Below, one piece after another: positions 45,601 to 54,732 of a DNA stretch of 64,000 bases. Origin of the DNA: Bacteroidales bacterium (GTDB taxonomy: Bacteria; Bacteroidota; Bacteroidia; Bacteroidales; GCA-2748055); contig JAIPBT010000006.1 of NCBI GenBank assembly GCA_021738565.1, positions 49,893-113,892 of the forward strand. The letters are read 5' to 3'. Made by a program: the position numbers and the translations under genes. The first letter of the stretch is position 1; each line of letters opens with the position of its first letter. Below the pieces are notes generated by a model. The model was given only the letters and a program-made list of their open reading frames with translations. It made no database searches and had not been told where the DNA came from.

Positions 45601-47069
45601 AGACAAACTATTTCTTCAATGACAGCCTGCGTATCATGCAAAACGATATTTATTTCGATGAATTCGAAATCACCGATCGTTTTGGCTCCGTAATGACCAT
45701 CAATGGCAGCTTCAGTCTATATGGTTTCAAGGAACCCTATCTTGATCTTGCACTTGATGCGAATAATTTTAATTTTCTTTCAACGAGCAGAACCGACAAT
45801 GAGAGATTCTATGGCGACATATTTGCTTCTTCCCTGATCAATCTGACGGGTCCACTCAACCAGATAGTCATAGAGGTAGTTGCTACAACCGAAAAAAACA
45901 CAAATCTAAAGCTCCCGCTTTTTAACCCCGAAGAAGTAGAATCAAGCGATTTTATCACGTTTATTGAACCTGAATACTACGCAGTAGCAGAACCCGACAG
46001 TCAGGTACAGCAGAATCAGCAATTCAAGCTTGACATGGAACTTGAAGTTACGTCAGACGCAAGAATCCAACTGATCTTTGATCCGAATGTAGGCGATATA
46101 ATTGAAGCAAGCGGCAGTGGCGACCTTAAGATCGAATTGCAGGAAAATGGAGATGTTGAACTCTACGGGGACATCACAGTCGAGAATGGAGAATATCTGT
46201 TTACACTGCAGAATGTCATTAACAAAAAATTCCGGATCAAACCCGGGGGAACCATCAGCTGGAACGGAGCCCCGACAGAAGCCATAATTAACCTGGAAGC
46301 AATTTATGAAACAAAGGCTTCACCGATCAGTCTGGCTCCCGAGCGCAGCGATGAGTTCAAGAAAAGAATCCCTGTATATTGCCTGTTGTCGTTACAGGGC
46401 GATCTGAATAATCCAACGATAACACCGAGCATTGAGCTGCCCACAGCTGAACCTGAAATACGTTCCATAGTGGAAACCAGTATTGGTACCGAAGAAGAGT
46501 TGATGCGGCAGTTCATATCTTTGCTTGTCATTAATAACTTTATCAGCACCAATGAATTTGGTGTTACTGCAGTTGGCCAGGGCGCTGCGGTAGGCGCTGC
46601 GGGTGTTACAGCCAGTGAACTCCTTAGCAACCAGCTAAGCAACTGGTTGTCGCAAATCAGCAATGATTTTGATATCGGAGTGAATTACCGGCCAGGAGAC
46701 AACATTACCGGGGAAGAAGTGGAAGTTGCCCTTTCCACACAAATATTCAATGACCGCCTCATATTCAGCGGAAACCTGGATGTACTTGGAGAGGAAGTCA
46801 CGGTAAACCAGGGAGGTGAAGCTTCCAACATCGTGGGCGATTTCGATGTAGAATTCAGGGTATCAGATAAAATCAGCGTGAAAGCATTCAACCGTGTAAA
46901 CGATGACAGGGTAATCAGGGCATCTTTGTATACCCAGGGAGTGGGGCTTGTATACAGGAATGAATTCAACAACCTTTCCGAACTTTTCAACAAAAAGAAC
47001 CAGGGGAATTCAAACGACCAGAAAGACAATGGAGGAACCGAAGATGCTGCCCTGACAGAAGAAGACTAA
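42660..47069 (+). CDS. TamB-type translocation and assembly module protein (DUF490)
   Basis: Encodes about 1469 residues, with an N-terminal membrane anchor, a long run of beta-rich repeats and a C-terminal TamB domain (about 1040-1400; VENGEYLFTLQNVINKKFRI, then DIGVNYRPGDNITGEEVEVA). Such proteins bridge inner and outer membrane and move lipids or help insert outer-membrane proteins. The start is a problem: TTG at 42660 is the only standard start codon, yet the anchor clearly begins upstream with IKKFVKIGLIVLLVLL, encoded in the same frame from about 42618 after a stop at 42597. A rare initiation codon or a sequence error is likely. The gene seems monocistronic. Confidence 0.88.
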   Translation: MLSIPTITLLYLQNSQVQTLISEYLTERSSRYLGTDISVSSVHYSFFKRLQVYDFYMEDQKGDTLIYSEVTKIRIKKFRPDIKDIQLKYIKLENALFMISTDSNRQNSMQFLVDSLKKDIAPEDKQVIIVESITATGSRFRMLDYQYIAKPGAIDFSDLQVNQLQVKIKDFLFKEDTTHMNIIQASGIESSGFVINDVNFKLDVGKTFITFSEGNLTTPLSQARFPVVDFKFTDARNFRYLYDSIDMHISSSESYLDFQDIAYFSPELGSLKGSIYLDGSIFGTFGDMTGENIYATYRDETVLDFDMVLRGLPSTDSLYMGFDVRKIRTSPDEFKELTNIQYSKFLEDTSSINQLDYLEFTGKFEGFNDNFKASVDAETNIGTIDLDLSLEPDTIEKYRFAAKIGTGDLDLGKILQKESLLGQADLVLNIDGYGSRDNFRSYVFGVIDTIEFYGYDYKQIELKGNLTNKEFDGSLLINDPNINLNFLGNINYEKDIKTADFTLNVSKIKPYFLNLKPNDPNFITSFQLITDLSGNNIDNMNGTIELLNLIYSSSGHYVHVDNILAFIENKSDTSSITLESDLADLQLSGKYRISNLPDVFSHLVNDHIELFAGTENLNYGPTSFRYNIDIKESEAFLDFFFPDLQIKNGGNLNGYFRTDDEGYFYLSEGRFDKIEYKGYQLDHLKLNAVSDSNIFSLRLSGDTLKTTGGFEIFSPEIQSSFSGNKNDLKLSWNNDTTHSYSGKIDISGTLLSDEKGNNPKFSLAINPSYFIHDSNRFDIPESHLVIDRSGIKIDSLIITGEDQYLFANGKYAQEGNDSLVVSLENINLNLINVLNQELLLDLDGRLSGSARIRTREGKPLLTADLIADDLVINDQPLGKTALQASWMKSEEKLYLSLVSNENDLNRIEIDGYYSPVDQQMLFNMGLQNLNISAFQPYLDAHIGQLEGLAEMNLQVNGTFNDPVINGTLKLNGVSALVRETQTNYFFNDSLRIMQNDIYFDEFEITDRFGSVMTINGSFSLYGFKEPYLDLALDANNFNFLSTSRTDNERFYGDIFASSLINLTGPLNQIVIEVVATTEKNTNLKLPLFNPEEVESSDFITFIEPEYYAVAEPDSQVQQNQQFKLDMELEVTSDARIQLIFDPNVGDIIEASGSGDLKIELQENGDVELYGDITVENGEYLFTLQNVINKKFRIKPGGTISWNGAPTEAIINLEAIYETKASPISLAPERSDEFKKRIPVYCLLSLQGDLNNPTITPSIELPTAEPEIRSIVETSIGTEEELMRQFISLLVINNFISTNEFGVTAVGQGAAVGAAGVTASELLSNQLSNWLSQISNDFDIGVNYRPGDNITGEEVEVALSTQIFNDRLIFSGNLDVLGEEVTVNQGGEASNIVGDFDVEFRVSDKISVKAFNRVNDDRVIRASLYTQGVGLVYRNEFNNLSELFNKKNQGNSNDQKDNGGTEDAALTEED

Positions 47070-47192
47070 TAATGAGGACATATACAAATCCGTTGAATTG
47101 CAGTTTTTTCTAAATTATTTATAATCAAAATAATTAAAACAGTTTCCTTCAAAAATATGCTGTATAAAATACCTTCTATATTAAATGATATC

Positions 47193-47200
47193 TAAATTTG
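47193..47200 (+). promoter_or_regulatory. Candidate -7 promoter box for the NhaD gene
   Basis: TAAATTTG matches TAnnTTTG, 34 bases before the ATG at 47234. No clear -33 element. Confidence 0.45.
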
Positions 47201-47233
47201 CGCCTTTATTAATATTCAATTAAATATTAGCTT

Positions 47234-48679
47234 ATGTTTATTGTAATGGTGGTTGTCTTTGTCCTGGGATACCTTGCTATTGCCCTGGAACATCCCCTTC
47301 GTGTTGATAAAGCAGTGCCTGCCCTTATGATTGGGTCTCTGCTCTGGGTATTCTATATGCTGGGAGCTTTTGAGATTTTTTCACAAGGTTTCAGTGAAGC
47401 CTGGAACAGTTACAGTCAGAATTTATCTCACGGGAACCATGGCCAGCATAGTGAAAGCCTGGTCGAAGAGATGAGACATTTCATTGTCCATAATGAGATC
47501 ATACGGCATCTCGGAGAAATATCAGAAATACTTTTCTTTCTCCTCGGGGCAATGACCATCGTTGAGATCACCGATAAGCACGATGGTTTTAAGGTGATCA
47601 CAGACAGGATCTCAAGTACAAGTAAGATAAGATTGCTGTGGGTATTGAGTGTTCTTACTTTTTTTATGTCGGCCGCCCTGGACAACCTTACAACCACCAT
47701 TGTAATGGTCGCTTTGATCAGGAAACTTATTTCAGACCGTGAAACCAAATGGTTTTTTGCAAGTATGATCGTTCTTGCTGCAAATGCTGGCGGAGCCTGG
47801 TCTCCCATTGGTGATGTAACAACGATCATGCTCTGGATCGGGAACCAGATTACCGCGGGCAGTATTATTGCCAATGTATTTTTACCCAGCCTCTTCACCA
47901 TGGTCGTACCGCTGATCATTCTCACTTTTACAATGAAGGGACATGTAAAGCGTCCCGGAATTAGAAGTGGTGACGATGCACTTACATCCAGAAAAGAGCG
48001 TATATTAATGCTGGTCCTCGGTGTTTCAGGATTGCTTTTCGTTCCTATTTTTAAGACATTCCTGCACCTGCCCCCCTACCAGGGAATGCTGCTTTCACTT
48101 TCTGTTATCTGGCTGGTTACGGAATTGCTTCACAGAAATAAGTCCAAGGAGATAAAAAGCAAGCTCCGGGTGATTACCATCCTGAAAAGTGTTGAAATAC
48201 CTACCATCTTTTTCTTCCTGGGAATCCTTTCAGCAGTGGCTGCGCTGCAAAGTGCAGGTCATCTTGCCATCGTAGCAGGGTACCTGGATGAAAAGCTTGG
48301 AAACATATTCCTGATCGATCTCGCAATCGGCATATTATCAGCAGTTGTTGACAACGTACCTCTTGTTGCAGGAGCCATGGGCATGTATCCCATAGAGAAT
48401 ACCGACTCAATTGCCCTTATTGCAAATCCGGAAGCCATCCAATATGCAGGCTATTTCGTTCAGGATGGATTGTTCTGGGAATTCCTGGCCTATACTGCCG
48501 GGACAGGCGGATCCATACTTATCATTGGGTCTGCGGCCGGTGTTGCAGCAATGGGCCTGGAAAAAATTGATTTCATCTGGTACCTCAGGAAAATTTCCTT
48601 GCTTGCACTGATAGGATATGTTGCAGGAGCAGGAGTCTACTACCTGCAGGTAATACTGTTGGGACATTATACCCCCTAA
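47234..48679 (+). CDS. nhaD: NhaD-type Na+/H+ antiporter
   Basis: Encodes 481 residues with about 12-13 membrane helices, of the ion transporter superfamily. NhaD features are the opening VLGYLAIALEHPLRVDKA, the HLGEISEILFFLLGAMTIVE helix and AALDNLTTTIVMVALI with the polar residues that carry the ion, followed by the second repeat near AIGILSAVVDNVPLVAGAM. NhaD exchanges internal Na+ or Li+ for protons at alkaline pH in marine and halophilic bacteria. It agrees with a saline habitat but does not prove one. Single gene; a strong terminator follows 40 bases after its stop. Confidence 0.93.
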   Translation: MFIVMVVVFVLGYLAIALEHPLRVDKAVPALMIGSLLWVFYMLGAFEIFSQGFSEAWNSYSQNLSHGNHGQHSESLVEEMRHFIVHNEIIRHLGEISEILFFLLGAMTIVEITDKHDGFKVITDRISSTSKIRLLWVLSVLTFFMSAALDNLTTTIVMVALIRKLISDRETKWFFASMIVLAANAGGAWSPIGDVTTIMLWIGNQITAGSIIANVFLPSLFTMVVPLIILTFTMKGHVKRPGIRSGDDALTSRKERILMLVLGVSGLLFVPIFKTFLHLPPYQGMLLSLSVIWLVTELLHRNKSKEIKSKLRVITILKSVEIPTIFFFLGILSAVAALQSAGHLAIVAGYLDEKLGNIFLIDLAIGILSAVVDNVPLVAGAMGMYPIENTDSIALIANPEAIQYAGYFVQDGLFWEFLAYTAGTGGSILIIGSAAGVAAMGLEKIDFIWYLRKISLLALIGYVAGAGVYYLQVILLGHYTP

Positions 48680-48719
48680 AGCTCGATCCCGGGCTGCTGA
48701 AAACATATCGTTTTTATTG

Positions 48720-48760
48720 AAAACGAGATATAATACTTTCCACTATATCTCGTTTTTTTA
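48720..48760 (+). terminator. Intrinsic terminator after nhaD
   Basis: AAAACGAGATATA (48720-48732) pairs with TATATCTCGTTTT (48744-48756) around an 11-base loop, followed by further T. A 13-bp perfect stem plus T-run is a classic rho-independent signal; the A-rich left arm could let it work on the minus strand as well. Confidence 0.85.
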
Positions 48761-48900
48761 ATATATTCGCCAGAGAATAAGTGGTATAATAATTGAAATA
48801 GCATTTTTTAGAACATTTCACGGGGAGGTGAAACAGGAACAGGAGCGCTGGCAAGTTCAGTGTTATTTCACTATTTAGCGAGAAAATAAATTAACACAAT

Positions 48901-49584
48901 ATGACACTGTATATCTTATTACAAAGCGTGACTTCAGATACCGCGTTGGCTGGAGGAACAGGCAGAGAATCATTTATTGACTTAGCCATTAAAGGCGGGT
49001 GGGTTATGATACCAATTCTGTTGCTCAGCCTGGTGGCGGTTTATATCTTCTTTGAAAGATGGTTCGCTATAAAAAAAGCGGCAAATATTGATCAGAATTT
49101 TATGAACCGCATCAAAGACTACATCATAGACGATAAGGTGGAAGCCGCAAAAACACTTTGCCAGTCTACGGATAATCCCGTTGCCTCAATGATAGAAAAA
49201 GGCATATCAAGGATAGGCCGTCCACTGAATGATGTGAATGCGGCCATTGAAAATGTAGGACGGCTTGAAGTTTATAAGCTGGAGCGGGGATTGCCTACAC
49301 TTGCAAGTGTTGCCGGTGGCGCGCCTATGATCGGATTTCTCGGGACCGTTATAGGTATGGTGCAGGCATTCCATCAAATGTCAACTGCAGGAAATAACAT
49401 CAATGTGGGTGAACTTTCCGGAGGGATATACACTGCATTGATCACAACCGTTGCAGGACTGATCGTTGGTATCATTGCCTTCTTCGCTTATAATGCACTT
49501 GTTGCCCGCGTTGACAAGGTGATCAACACCATGGAAGCAAGCTCCACTGAATTCATCGATCTTCTGAATGAACCTGTAAAATAG
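48901..49584 (+). CDS. exbB: ExbB/TolQ-family proton channel subunit
   Basis: Encodes 227 residues with three membrane helices (about 30-50, 130-155 and 172-195). GGAPMIGFLGTVIGMVQAFHQM and GIYTALITTVAGLIVGIIAF are the conserved MotA/TolQ/ExbB helices lining the proton path. With ExbD it couples the proton gradient to TonB for uptake by outer-membrane receptors. First of four tightly packed genes (spacing 6, -1 and 11 bases). A short inverted repeat, TTTCAC/GTGAAA, lies in the leader at 48816-48833. Confidence 0.93.
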   Translation: MTLYILLQSVTSDTALAGGTGRESFIDLAIKGGWVMIPILLLSLVAVYIFFERWFAIKKAANIDQNFMNRIKDYIIDDKVEAAKTLCQSTDNPVASMIEKGISRIGRPLNDVNAAIENVGRLEVYKLERGLPTLASVAGGAPMIGFLGTVIGMVQAFHQMSTAGNNINVGELSGGIYTALITTVAGLIVGIIAFFAYNALVARVDKVINTMEASSTEFIDLLNEPVK

Positions 49585-49590
49585 CAAATC

Positions 49591-49983
49591 ATGATTATCA
49601 GGCCCAGGAACAGGGTGATGAGTAACTTCCACATGTCAGGAATGACAGATATTGTCTTCCTGTTGCTGATATTCTTTATGCTTACCTCCACATTGATCGC
49701 CCCGAATGCTGTAAAAATGCTGATGCCCAGTCCGGGAAGAACTCCTGTACAGGTAGAATCAAATGTTCCGACCATTACCATTTACAGCAATACCAGGATC
49801 GCGGTGGATGGAAGAACCATTCAGTTTGAAAATCTTGGTATGATTTTGGATGCAAAATTGGCAGGACAGCAGGAACCAACTGTAAAAGTAGTGACAGCAC
49901 CCAATGTTTCTGTGGAGGATGCAGTTAAAATAATGAATGTTGCGGCTGAAAAAAATTACACGGTTGTTATAAAATTGCTCTGA
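49591..49983 (+). CDS. exbD: ExbD/TolR-family protein, first copy
   Basis: Encodes 130 residues: a basic cytosolic start, one membrane helix (FLLLIFFMLTSTLI, about 22-38) preceded by the conserved Asp in GMTDIVF, and a periplasmic domain with VDGRTIQFENLGMILDAK. ExbD supplies the proton-carrying Asp to the ExbB channel. An internal ATG at residue 10 is an alternative start. Its stop overlaps the start of the second exbD by one base (TGATG), so the two are translationally coupled. Confidence 0.92.
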   Translation: MIIRPRNRVMSNFHMSGMTDIVFLLLIFFMLTSTLIAPNAVKMLMPSPGRTPVQVESNVPTITIYSNTRIAVDGRTIQFENLGMILDAKLAGQQEPTVKVVTAPNVSVEDAVKIMNVAAEKNYTVVIKLL

Positions 49984-50381
49984 TGGCCATTGAATCGAGA
50001 AATAAGAGAAGCATCAATTTTGCAATGTCAGGAATGACGGATATTGTCTTCCTGCTGCTGATATTCTTCATGCTGACTACAACCTTGATCGTGCCCGCAT
50101 CCAGAAATGTCGACCTTCCTGAAAGCAACAACCAGACCCAGGCAAGCCCTGTGCTTGTGCTCTCTATTGCAAGTAACAGAACGGTTTATATTGAAGACCA
50201 GGAATACAGGATATCAGAAGTGGAACCGGTCTTGCAAAAGATGCTTGAACCCTTCGGAGAAACTCCGACCATAAGATTGAATGCAGACAGGGATCTTAAT
50301 ATGGAAGAGGTGTTTTCAATCCTCAATATTGCGAAAAGAAATCGCTATAAGGTTATTCTTGGAACCAAACCAGTAAGTTAA
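49983..50381 (+). CDS. exbD: ExbD/TolR-family protein, second copy
   Basis: Encodes 132 residues, similar to the first copy at the membrane segment (SGMTDIVFLLLIFFMLTTTL) but different in the periplasmic part, which begins VPASRNVDLPESNNQTQ. Two ExbD paralogues per operon are common in Bacteroidota and may give a mixed complex or serve different TonB proteins. It is coupled to the first copy by the TGATG overlap and is followed 11 bases later by the TonB-like gene. Confidence 0.92.
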   Translation: MAIESRNKRSINFAMSGMTDIVFLLLIFFMLTTTLIVPASRNVDLPESNNQTQASPVLVLSIASNRTVYIEDQEYRISEVEPVLQKMLEPFGETPTIRLNADRDLNMEEVFSILNIAKRNRYKVILGTKPVS

Positions 50382-50392
50382 TCCCACTGAAT

Positions 50393-51304
50393 ATGAAATT
50401 AAACAGAAAAGGATTGATTGGCACAATTACCATCCATGGACTCATGCTTGCTTTGCTTGTCCTTGGCGGCCTGACCTTTCCTTTTCCACCGCCGGAAGAA
50501 AAGGGGGTGCTTGTTAATTTCGGGACAGATGATACAGGGTATGGGAACATAGAACCGGAAGGTGATGAATCCAGTCAGGGAGAACCATTTCCTGATGCTC
50601 CTGAAGAAACTGCAGAGCCTGGTGAGATAACTCCGGTTGAAAGCAACATGACTGAAGATATACCGGCAGACAACACACAGGATGTTGAGGAAGTGGTTGT
50701 AAAAGAAGATCCTGAACCCACTGCAGAAGAGATCATGCAGCAGCAAGAAGCTGAAAGAATAAAGGAGCGGGAAAGGATCCAGCGTGAAGAAGAAGAAAGG
50801 ATAAGGCTGGAACAGGAGGCCGAACGACAGCGAGTTGAAAAAGAGGAAAGGGAGCGCGAAGAGCAGGCCAACAGGCTGAATAACCTTGGCAGGAATACCT
50901 TTGGACAACAGGGTGTCGGGGAAGAGGAAGGATCAGAAGGGGTTGATCCCGGAACTGGAAACAACCAGGGAACCGATACGGGAACTCCTGGTGCTGCCAA
51001 TTATGGAGAAGGAAGTGGACTGGGTGACGGACCATCGTATGGACTTGGAAGCAGGAAAGCAGTTGGAACCCTTCCACTGCCCAATGTCGATAACTGCAAT
51101 GTGACCAGCAGGATCGTTGTTACTGTGGAGATCCAGGTTGACAGGTCCGGAAAGGTTGTAAGTGCGAATGTTGCTTCAGCAACTTTTGCCGACAACTGCA
51201 TATGGAAAGAGGTTGTAGAAGCCGCAAGGAAAACAACTTTCACGAGCGATCCGAACGCCGCTTTTAAACAGACCGGATGGATAAAATATACGATTGAACC
51301 TTAG
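50393..51304 (+). CDS. TonB-like energy transducer with charged coiled-coil linker
   Basis: Encodes 303 residues. One N-terminal membrane helix (about 10-28, TITIHGLMLALLVLGGL) precedes a Pro-poor, Glu/Arg-rich linker. The linker includes an acidic stretch and a charged coiled coil (about 112-162) instead of the usual Pro-Lys/Pro-Glu rod. A Gly-rich segment follows, and then a TonB-like C-terminal domain (about 230-303, VTVEIQVDRSGKVVSANV). TolA-like coiled coils have the same composition, so a TolA-type role is possible. Position after exbB-exbD-exbD supports energy transduction to the outer membrane. The stop overlaps the stop of the convergent permease by four bases. Confidence 0.85.
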   Translation: MKLNRKGLIGTITIHGLMLALLVLGGLTFPFPPPEEKGVLVNFGTDDTGYGNIEPEGDESSQGEPFPDAPEETAEPGEITPVESNMTEDIPADNTQDVEEVVVKEDPEPTAEEIMQQQEAERIKERERIQREEEERIRLEQEAERQRVEKEEREREEQANRLNNLGRNTFGQQGVGEEEGSEGVDPGTGNNQGTDTGTPGAANYGEGSGLGDGPSYGLGSRKAVGTLPLPNVDNCNVTSRIVVTVEIQVDRSGKVVSANVASATFADNCIWKEVVEAARKTTFTSDPNAAFKQTGWIKYTIEP

Positions 51305-52080
51305 GAGAATGTTGACTTCAGACCCGGCATGATTAACTTTACGGCTGCGATCAGGATGGCCAGAAGCAGCATATACCGAAGGAATTTAGCTCCCCATTTA
51401 ACAGCCACATTCACACCTATATAGGCCCCGGCCATATTGCCCACTGCCAGGAGCAAACCGTACAGCGCATATTCCCATGTCAGCAGATCCTGCCATATAA
51501 ATATTGCAAGTGCCACAGGTGTATAAAGAAGAATTATAAGCACCTTGACCGCATTGGCACGCACCAGCTCAAAACCACATCCCAGTACCAATCCGGACAG
51601 CAAAAAGAAACCAACACCCGCCTGTATGAATCCACCGTAAACTCCGATAAGGAAAAATATCAGGTATTGCAGCCACCGCTTCAGGGGTGGCTGATCATGC
51701 CGGTCCTTTACCCAACGGTTCGGATCAATAAGTACCACCAGGAACATGATCAGCATAACAACCCCGATAGCTGTATCCATCGCCGGCACAGTAATCACAG
51801 TCGCGATAAATGCGCCTGCAAACGAACCAATTACTGCGGGTATTCCAATCCTGTAATCAGACTTCATATCCAGCACTTTTTTATGCTGGAAACGTCGGAC
51901 AGCTATGATATTCTGCAACAAAATGGCAATCCGGTTGATGGCATTTGCATTGACAGAGGGAATTCCCAGGGGAATGATGAGCATGGGTAATGCCAGCAGG
52001 GATCCACCTGCAGCCACGGTATTAATGATACCGGCAATAAATCCGACTCCAACAACGGCTATGATCAGGTACCACTCCAT
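51301..52080 (-). CDS. TSUP-family (TauE/SafE) membrane permease
   Basis: Encodes 259 residues with about eight membrane helices. The family's repeated Gly-rich motif is seen in GFIAGIINTVAAGGSLLALPML and GGFIQAGVGFFLLSGLVLG. TSUP proteins move sulfite, sulfoacetate, taurine or other small organosulfur or carboxylate anions, but the substrate of this one cannot be predicted. It lies six bases after glyA on the same strand and is probably in its transcript. Confidence 0.88.
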   Translation of the reverse strand: MEWYLIIAVVGVGFIAGIINTVAAGGSLLALPMLIIPLGIPSVNANAINRIAILLQNIIAVRRFQHKKVLDMKSDYRIGIPAVIGSFAGAFIATVITVPAMDTAIGVVMLIMFLVVLIDPNRWVKDRHDQPPLKRWLQYLIFFLIGVYGGFIQAGVGFFLLSGLVLGCGFELVRANAVKVLIILLYTPVALAIFIWQDLLTWEYALYGLLLAVGNMAGAYIGVNVAVKWGAKFLRYMLLLAILIAAVKLIMPGLKSTFS

Positions 52081-52086
52081 AGAAGA

Positions 52087-53370
52087 TTACCACGCAAACA
52101 TGGGTAGGTCCGACATGACTTCATTCACCTGGCACTTCACTTTTTCTATGACTACGTGGTCATCAATATTGCTGATCACTTCATCAATAAATAAAACAAC
52201 AAGGGGGATCATATCTTCTTTCACTCCCCTGGTTGTAATGGCCGGAGTCCCAACGCGAATGCCACTGGTTTGAAATGGTGAACGCGAATCGAATGGAACC
52301 ATGTTCTTGTTCACAGTGATGTCAGCCTCCACCAATATGTTTTCAACCTGCTTTCCGGTTATTTCCGGGAACTTTGACCTCAGGTCGATCAACATGGAAT
52401 GGTTGTCGGTCCCTCCCGAAACAACTTTATAACCTTTTTCACTGAAAGATGCTGCCATCACTTCTGCATTTCTTTTCACATGTTCCTGGTATTCTTTGAA
52501 CTGGGGTTCCAATGCTTCACCGAAAGCGACAGCTTTCGATGCAATGATGTGCTCCAGGGGGCCTCCCTGTATCCCTGGAAATACAGCAGAATTAATCAGG
52601 GACGACATCGTTCGTACCTGGCCCTTTTTCGTAGCAATGCCCCATGGATTTTCAAAATCCCTTCCAATGAGAATGATCCCCCCGCGCGGTCCCCGCAATG
52701 TCTTGTGTGTAGTGGATGTAACAATATGTGCAAACTCAAGCGGATTTTTCAACAAACCGGCAGCGATCAGACCGGCCGGATGTGCCATATCAACCATGAA
52801 CAGTGCATCGATCTTGTCTGCAATTTGCCGCATTCTTGCGTAATCCCATTCCCGGGAATAGGCAGATGCTCCTCCAATGATCAGTTTCGGCCGCTCTTTC
52901 ATAGCGATTTCCTCCATGGCATCATAGTCGATCAGACCGGTATCTTCATTCAATCCATAACTGACAGCCCTGTACAAAATACCAGAACTGTTCACCGGGG
53001 ATCCGTGGGACAGGTGTCCCCCATGCGAAAGGTCAAGCCCCATGAATGTATCACCAGGGTTCAATGCGGCCAGAAATACCGCCATGTTTGCCTGTGCACC
53101 GGAGTGTGGCTGAACATTGGCATATTCAGCACCATACAGTTCACACAAGCGATCAATGGCAAGCTGTTCCACTTCGTCAACAACCTCACACCCTCCATAG
53201 TATCTCTTGCCCGGGTAGCCCTCCGCGTATTTGTTGGTAAGGCATGTCCCCATTGCATCCATAACCTGCTGACTTACAAAATTTTCAGAAGCAATCAGCT
53301 CTATTCCCCTTTTCTGACGCTGGTACTCCTTATCCACCAGGTTAAATAATTTCTTATCACTGTTCATCAT
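52087..53370 (-). CDS. glyA: Serine hydroxymethyltransferase
   Basis: Encodes 427 residues. GlyA interconverts serine and glycine and loads tetrahydrofolate with a one-carbon unit, using PLP. The PLP lysine is in [26 protein letters not shown] near the N-terminus, [21 protein letters not shown] and [10 protein letters not shown] are further signatures. Two adjacent ATG codons open the frame; either is possible. A TAACTTTG promoter box lies at 53396-53403. The TSUP permease follows closely. Confidence 0.96.
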   Translation of the reverse strand: MMNSDKKLFNLVDKEYQRQKRGIELIASENFVSQQVMDAMGTCLTNKYAEGYPGKRYYGGCEVVDEVEQLAIDRLCELYGAEYANVQPHSGAQANMAVFLAALNPGDTFMGLDLSHGGHLSHGSPVNSSGILYRAVSYGLNEDTGLIDYDAMEEIAMKERPKLIIGGASAYSREWDYARMRQIADKIDALFMVDMAHPAGLIAAGLLKNPLEFAHIVTSTTHKTLRGPRGGIILIGRDFENPWGIATKKGQVRTMSSLINSAVFPGIQGGPLEHIIASKAVAFGEALEPQFKEYQEHVKRNAEVMAASFSEKGYKVVSGGTDNHSMLIDLRSKFPEITGKQVENILVEADITVNKNMVPFDSRSPFQTSGIRVGTPAITTRGVKEDMIPLVVLFIDEVISNIDDHVVIEKVKCQVNEVMSDLPMFAW

Positions 53371-53395
53371 AATTTCTTTAAATAATCAACAAACT

Positions 53396-53403
53396 CAAAG
53401 TTA
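53396..53403 (-). promoter_or_regulatory. Candidate -7 promoter box for glyA
   Basis: Read on the minus strand this is TAACTTTG, a perfect TAnnTTTG match, 25 bases before the glyA start. Confidence 0.5.
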
Positions 53404-53555
53404 ATCTTTATAACCGTAAAAATAATATTCAACCTCTGAATTCATTAAAATATTGAAGAAGTAAAACAGCTGCAAATAAAATATATATATTTATATAGCG
53501 AAATAAATATATATATCATAGTTTGCGATTTGTATTCACTTTATTATTCTGAACT

Positions 53556-54305
53556 TCAAGAAAAAAGCAACTGGTGAATAATGAAAAGGAGAGCAGCTGC
53601 AACAGCGCCTGCAAACGGACCAAAGACGGGGATCAAGGAATAATCCCAACGACTGCTGCCCTTGTATTTCATGGGAAGGATCGCATGCATTATCCTCGGT
53701 CCCAGGTCACGCGCCGGATTGATCGCGTATCCCGTGGTACCGCCAAGGGACAATCCTATTGCTGTAACAAGCAATGCCACAGGCAATGCACCAAGTGTAC
53801 CCAGTCCGATCTTTGCATCCTCAACACCGGGAAGGTCAAGTATGGGTTCTGAGATGTAAAGGATTACGAAAACAAGTACAAAGGTGCCGATCAATTCACT
53901 TAAAAAATTATTCGTCCGGTTGGGTATGGCCGGTACTGTGGAATAACATGCCAATATCCCTTCATTATCCTTGGTAACTTCAAAATGATCCCTGTAAAAC
54001 AGCCAGACCGTGAGTGCTCCACCCATGGCCCCCATTACCTGGGCAAGAATAAACAACGGTACAGAGCTCCAGGAAAACAATCCTGACAACGCGAGTCCAA
54101 GTGTCACAGCCGGGTTGATGTGTGCCCCGGAAACAGGTCCAGCTACCGTGACTCCTATAAATACTGCCAACCCCCACCCCCAGGAAATAACAATCCATCC
54201 ACTGTTATTTCCTTTGGTACCTTTGAGAACTACATTGGCGACCACACCGTTGCCCAACAGTACCAGCAAAAAGGTCCCGATAAATTCAGCGATCAGTTCG
54301 TTCAT
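53556..54305 (-). CDS. Aquaporin/glycerol facilitator (MIP family)
   Basis: Encodes 249 residues with six membrane helices and both half-helix signatures, HINPAVTLGLALSG and YAINPARDLGPR. The Asp after the second NPA-Arg (RDLGPR) is typical of glycerol-conducting members rather than strict water channels, so GlpF-like transport is the better guess. Downstream and upstream neighbours do not include glycerol kinase, so a metabolic link is not shown. A single gene; the spacer to the tRNA-like sequence at 54531 holds nothing else I recognise. Confidence 0.93.
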   Translation of the reverse strand: MNELIAEFIGTFLLVLLGNGVVANVVLKGTKGNNSGWIVISWGWGLAVFIGVTVAGPVSGAHINPAVTLGLALSGLFSWSSVPLFILAQVMGAMGGALTVWLFYRDHFEVTKDNEGILACYSTVPAIPNRTNNFLSELIGTFVLVFVILYISEPILDLPGVEDAKIGLGTLGALPVALLVTAIGLSLGGTTGYAINPARDLGPRIMHAILPMKYKGSSRWDYSLIPVFGPFAGAVAAALLFIIHQLLFS

Positions 54306-54530
54306 AGCGCTTACTTAATTTGGTACAATTACTTAATCAGAAATAAATAATAATAGAACGATGAAATTAACTGGAATTAGTTTAGAAATCAATGCAACTT
54401 TTAAAATATTTTCCACAGAATATAACCAGAAAATATTGATTCATAGCCCAGCATTAATAAAAATAAAAAGCCAAAAGCAGGGAACCGCCAGGAAATCCAC
54501 TTTTGACTTTGAAATTCAATAATCAATTGG

Positions 54531-54614
54531 TGCCCAGAACAGGACTCGAACCTGCACGTACTCGCGTACACTGGTCCCTGAAACCAGCGCGTCTACCAAT
54601 TATTCCATGCTGCC
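54531..54614 (-). pseudogene. Broken tRNA-Leu (CAG) copy
   Basis: The 3' two-thirds, including the D-loop end, anticodon arm (CTGG-TTTCAGGG-ACCAG, anticodon CAG), variable arm and T-arm, are identical to the intact tRNA at 54803-54886. The 5' acceptor strand and D-stem are replaced (GGCAGCATGGAATAATTGG instead of GCCCAGATGGCGGAATTGG), so the acceptor stem cannot pair. A piece resembling the missing 5' end lies about 100 bases upstream at 54716-54732. The copy is probably non-functional. Confidence 0.7.
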
Positions 54615-54715
54615 TGACATTGAGATCATGGCATTAATGAGATAATAAAAATTTGCATTAGCAACGTTACGCATATGCGGGCATGTCATGAGCTCGTCCT
54701 CCTGTCGTCGTCCTC

Positions 54716-54732
54716 GGTTCCGCCATCCGGGC
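54716..54732 (-). other. Detached fragment resembling the 5' end of tRNA-Leu
   Basis: On the minus strand this reads GCCCGGATGGCGGAACC, one or two changes from the 5' end of the adjacent tRNA-Leu genes (GCCCAGATGGCGGAATT). No tRNA body follows it directly; the matching 3' portion is in the broken copy at 54531-54614. Confidence 0.5.

Noticed and set aside
52399..53349. Open frame of 316 codons on the plus strand opposite glyA
   Set aside because: It is antisense to a well-conserved enzyme, is rich in Cys, His and Arg as shadow frames are, and has no family resemblance.
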